Assembly (NCBI GenBank): GCA_963835215.1
Contig: CAWIES010000002.1
Coordinates: 62,001 to 126,000, forward strand
From: Roseiarcus sp963835215
GTDB taxonomy: Bacteria > Pseudomonadota > Alphaproteobacteria > Rhizobiales > Beijerinckiaceae
DNA: 64,000 nucleotides
Direction of reading: 5' to 3'
Part shown: piece by piece, positions 62,778 to 64,000 of the stretch
Layout: each line of letters starts with the position of its first letter
Numbering within the stretch: the stretch's first letter is position 1
Notes under the pieces: generated by a model
The model's input: only the letters and a program-made list of their open reading frames with translations
Databases searched by the model: none
What the model was told of the DNA's origin: nothing
Position numbers and translations under genes: made by a program

Positions 62778-63053
62778 ATGTTCGGTGGTTCGCGCGCTCT
62801 TACCCTCAGTGGCGATTTCGGCGCCATTCTTTGGCGCGCGCTCGGCTGGCCGGCGCGGGTCGTCGAGGCCCGCCGCACCCTGACGCAGCTCGCCCAGATG
62901 TCGGACCGCGAGCTCAGCGATATCGGCCTGCTCCGCGCCGATCTTGGCGATTGCACCGCGCTGCCGCTCGACGACGATCCCGGCGAGAAGCTGGCGCGGG
63001 CTCGCGCGGTCCGCGCCTGGTACCGCCGTCCGGATTGCGGTCAGGCCGCCTGA
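62778..63053 (+). CDS. DUF1127 domain protein
   Basis: 91 residues; GGAGG ahead of ATG. The C-terminal half carries the DUF1127 pattern RRTLTQLAQMSDRELSDIGLLRADLGD. These small basic proteins are often stress-regulated and some bind RNA or affect phosphate and carbon storage in alphaproteobacteria; the role here is unknown. It is followed by a strong terminator, so it forms a single-gene unit. Confidence 0.88.
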   Translation: MFGGSRALTLSGDFGAILWRALGWPARVVEARRTLTQLAQMSDRELSDIGLLRADLGDCTALPLDDDPGEKLARARAVRAWYRRPDCGQAA

Positions 63054-63108
63054 AAGCAGCCGCCGGGGCGAGTTTCCGCCTCTGAGGAAGCGACTTTCGA
63101 AGATTTCT

Positions 63109-63143
63109 CGCGCGCCCGGCTATGCCCGAGGCGCGCGTTTTTT
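63109..63143 (+). terminator. Rho-independent terminator after DUF1127 gene
   Basis: An eight-base GC stem (CGCGCGCC 63109-63116 with GGCGCGCG 63130-63137) and a 13-base loop are followed directly by TTTTTT (63138-63143). Confidence 0.9.
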
Positions 63144-63193
63144 GTATAGGGACTGGAGCGGGCGCCTTTTCGCGCCCGTTCGGAGGTTTCGCC

Positions 63194-64000
<807 letters not shown>

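Overview
The window looks like chromosome of a high-GC alphaproteobacterium, most probably in the Hyphomicrobiales (Rhizobiales). The signs are the gene style (many ABC uptake operons for sugars, ureides and amino or aromatic acids, with GntR, TetR and LysR regulators), the ftsY/yciB neighbourhood, a DUF1127 gene, and dispersed CCTCATCCTGAGGAGC-type palindromic repeats. No prophage, insertion sequence or CRISPR array was seen. One tRNA (Ser, anticodon CGA) is present.

Layout. (1) 0.08-8.8 kb: a biuret/ureide module. A BMP-type ABC transporter, a biuret hydrolase and a small cupin lie on the minus strand, divergent from a GntR regulator and an allophanate hydrolase. Together they would take up biuret, or a compound degraded to it, and convert it to ammonia and CO2. 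(2) 8.8-10.7 kb: a TetR regulator and tautomerase pair around a perfect palindrome, then two small membrane proteins. (3) 10.8-21.3 kb: an amino-sugar module: a secreted chitosanase-like protein, a sugar ABC transporter (its binding-protein gene has one frameshift), and a divergent operon with kinase, GntR/UTRA regulator, SIS-domain deaminase and NagA. (4) 21.4-26.4 kb: a branched-chain amino acid/aromatic acid type (Liv) ABC transporter.

(5) 26.6-40.5 kb: the most interesting part. A tannase/feruloyl esterase, a ribose-type ABC transporter with a two-part SMP-30/strictosidine-synthase-like gene, a TetR regulator, a MaoC-like hydratase, an SMP-30 lactonase, an SDR and a BKACE (DUF849) enzyme are spread over several transcription units. 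Five copies of one inverted repeat (TTGGACG-NN-CGTCCAA, two weaker than the rest) sit upstream of these units, which suggests one TetR regulon and a catabolic pathway I do not recognise as a named one. The stretch 29.8-33.0 kb carries about 17 small indels, nearly all explicable as single-base insertions. A poor consensus sequence explains this better than gene decay.

(6) 40.6-52.5 kb: a GntR-controlled sugar-acid module: dehydrogenase, lactonase-type amidohydrolase, enolase-superfamily dehydratase, a second ribose-type ABC transporter, and a periplasmic-binding-protein-like domain without a signal peptide. On the opposite strand are the regulator, a serine hydrolase and a 2-hydroxyacid dehydrogenase. 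(7) 52.6-64 kb: mixed housekeeping and accessory genes: tRNA-Ser, a lactonase-like metallo-beta-lactamase, LysR regulators, a fucosyltransferase/GDP-fucose synthase pair, YciB, FtsY, a pseudouridine synthase, an MgtC-like protein, a sigma-54-type promoter ahead of a small secreted protein, DUF1127 with a strong terminator, and the start of malate synthase (cut by the window edge).

All functional calls come from reading motifs and recalled family resemblance. No database search was run.
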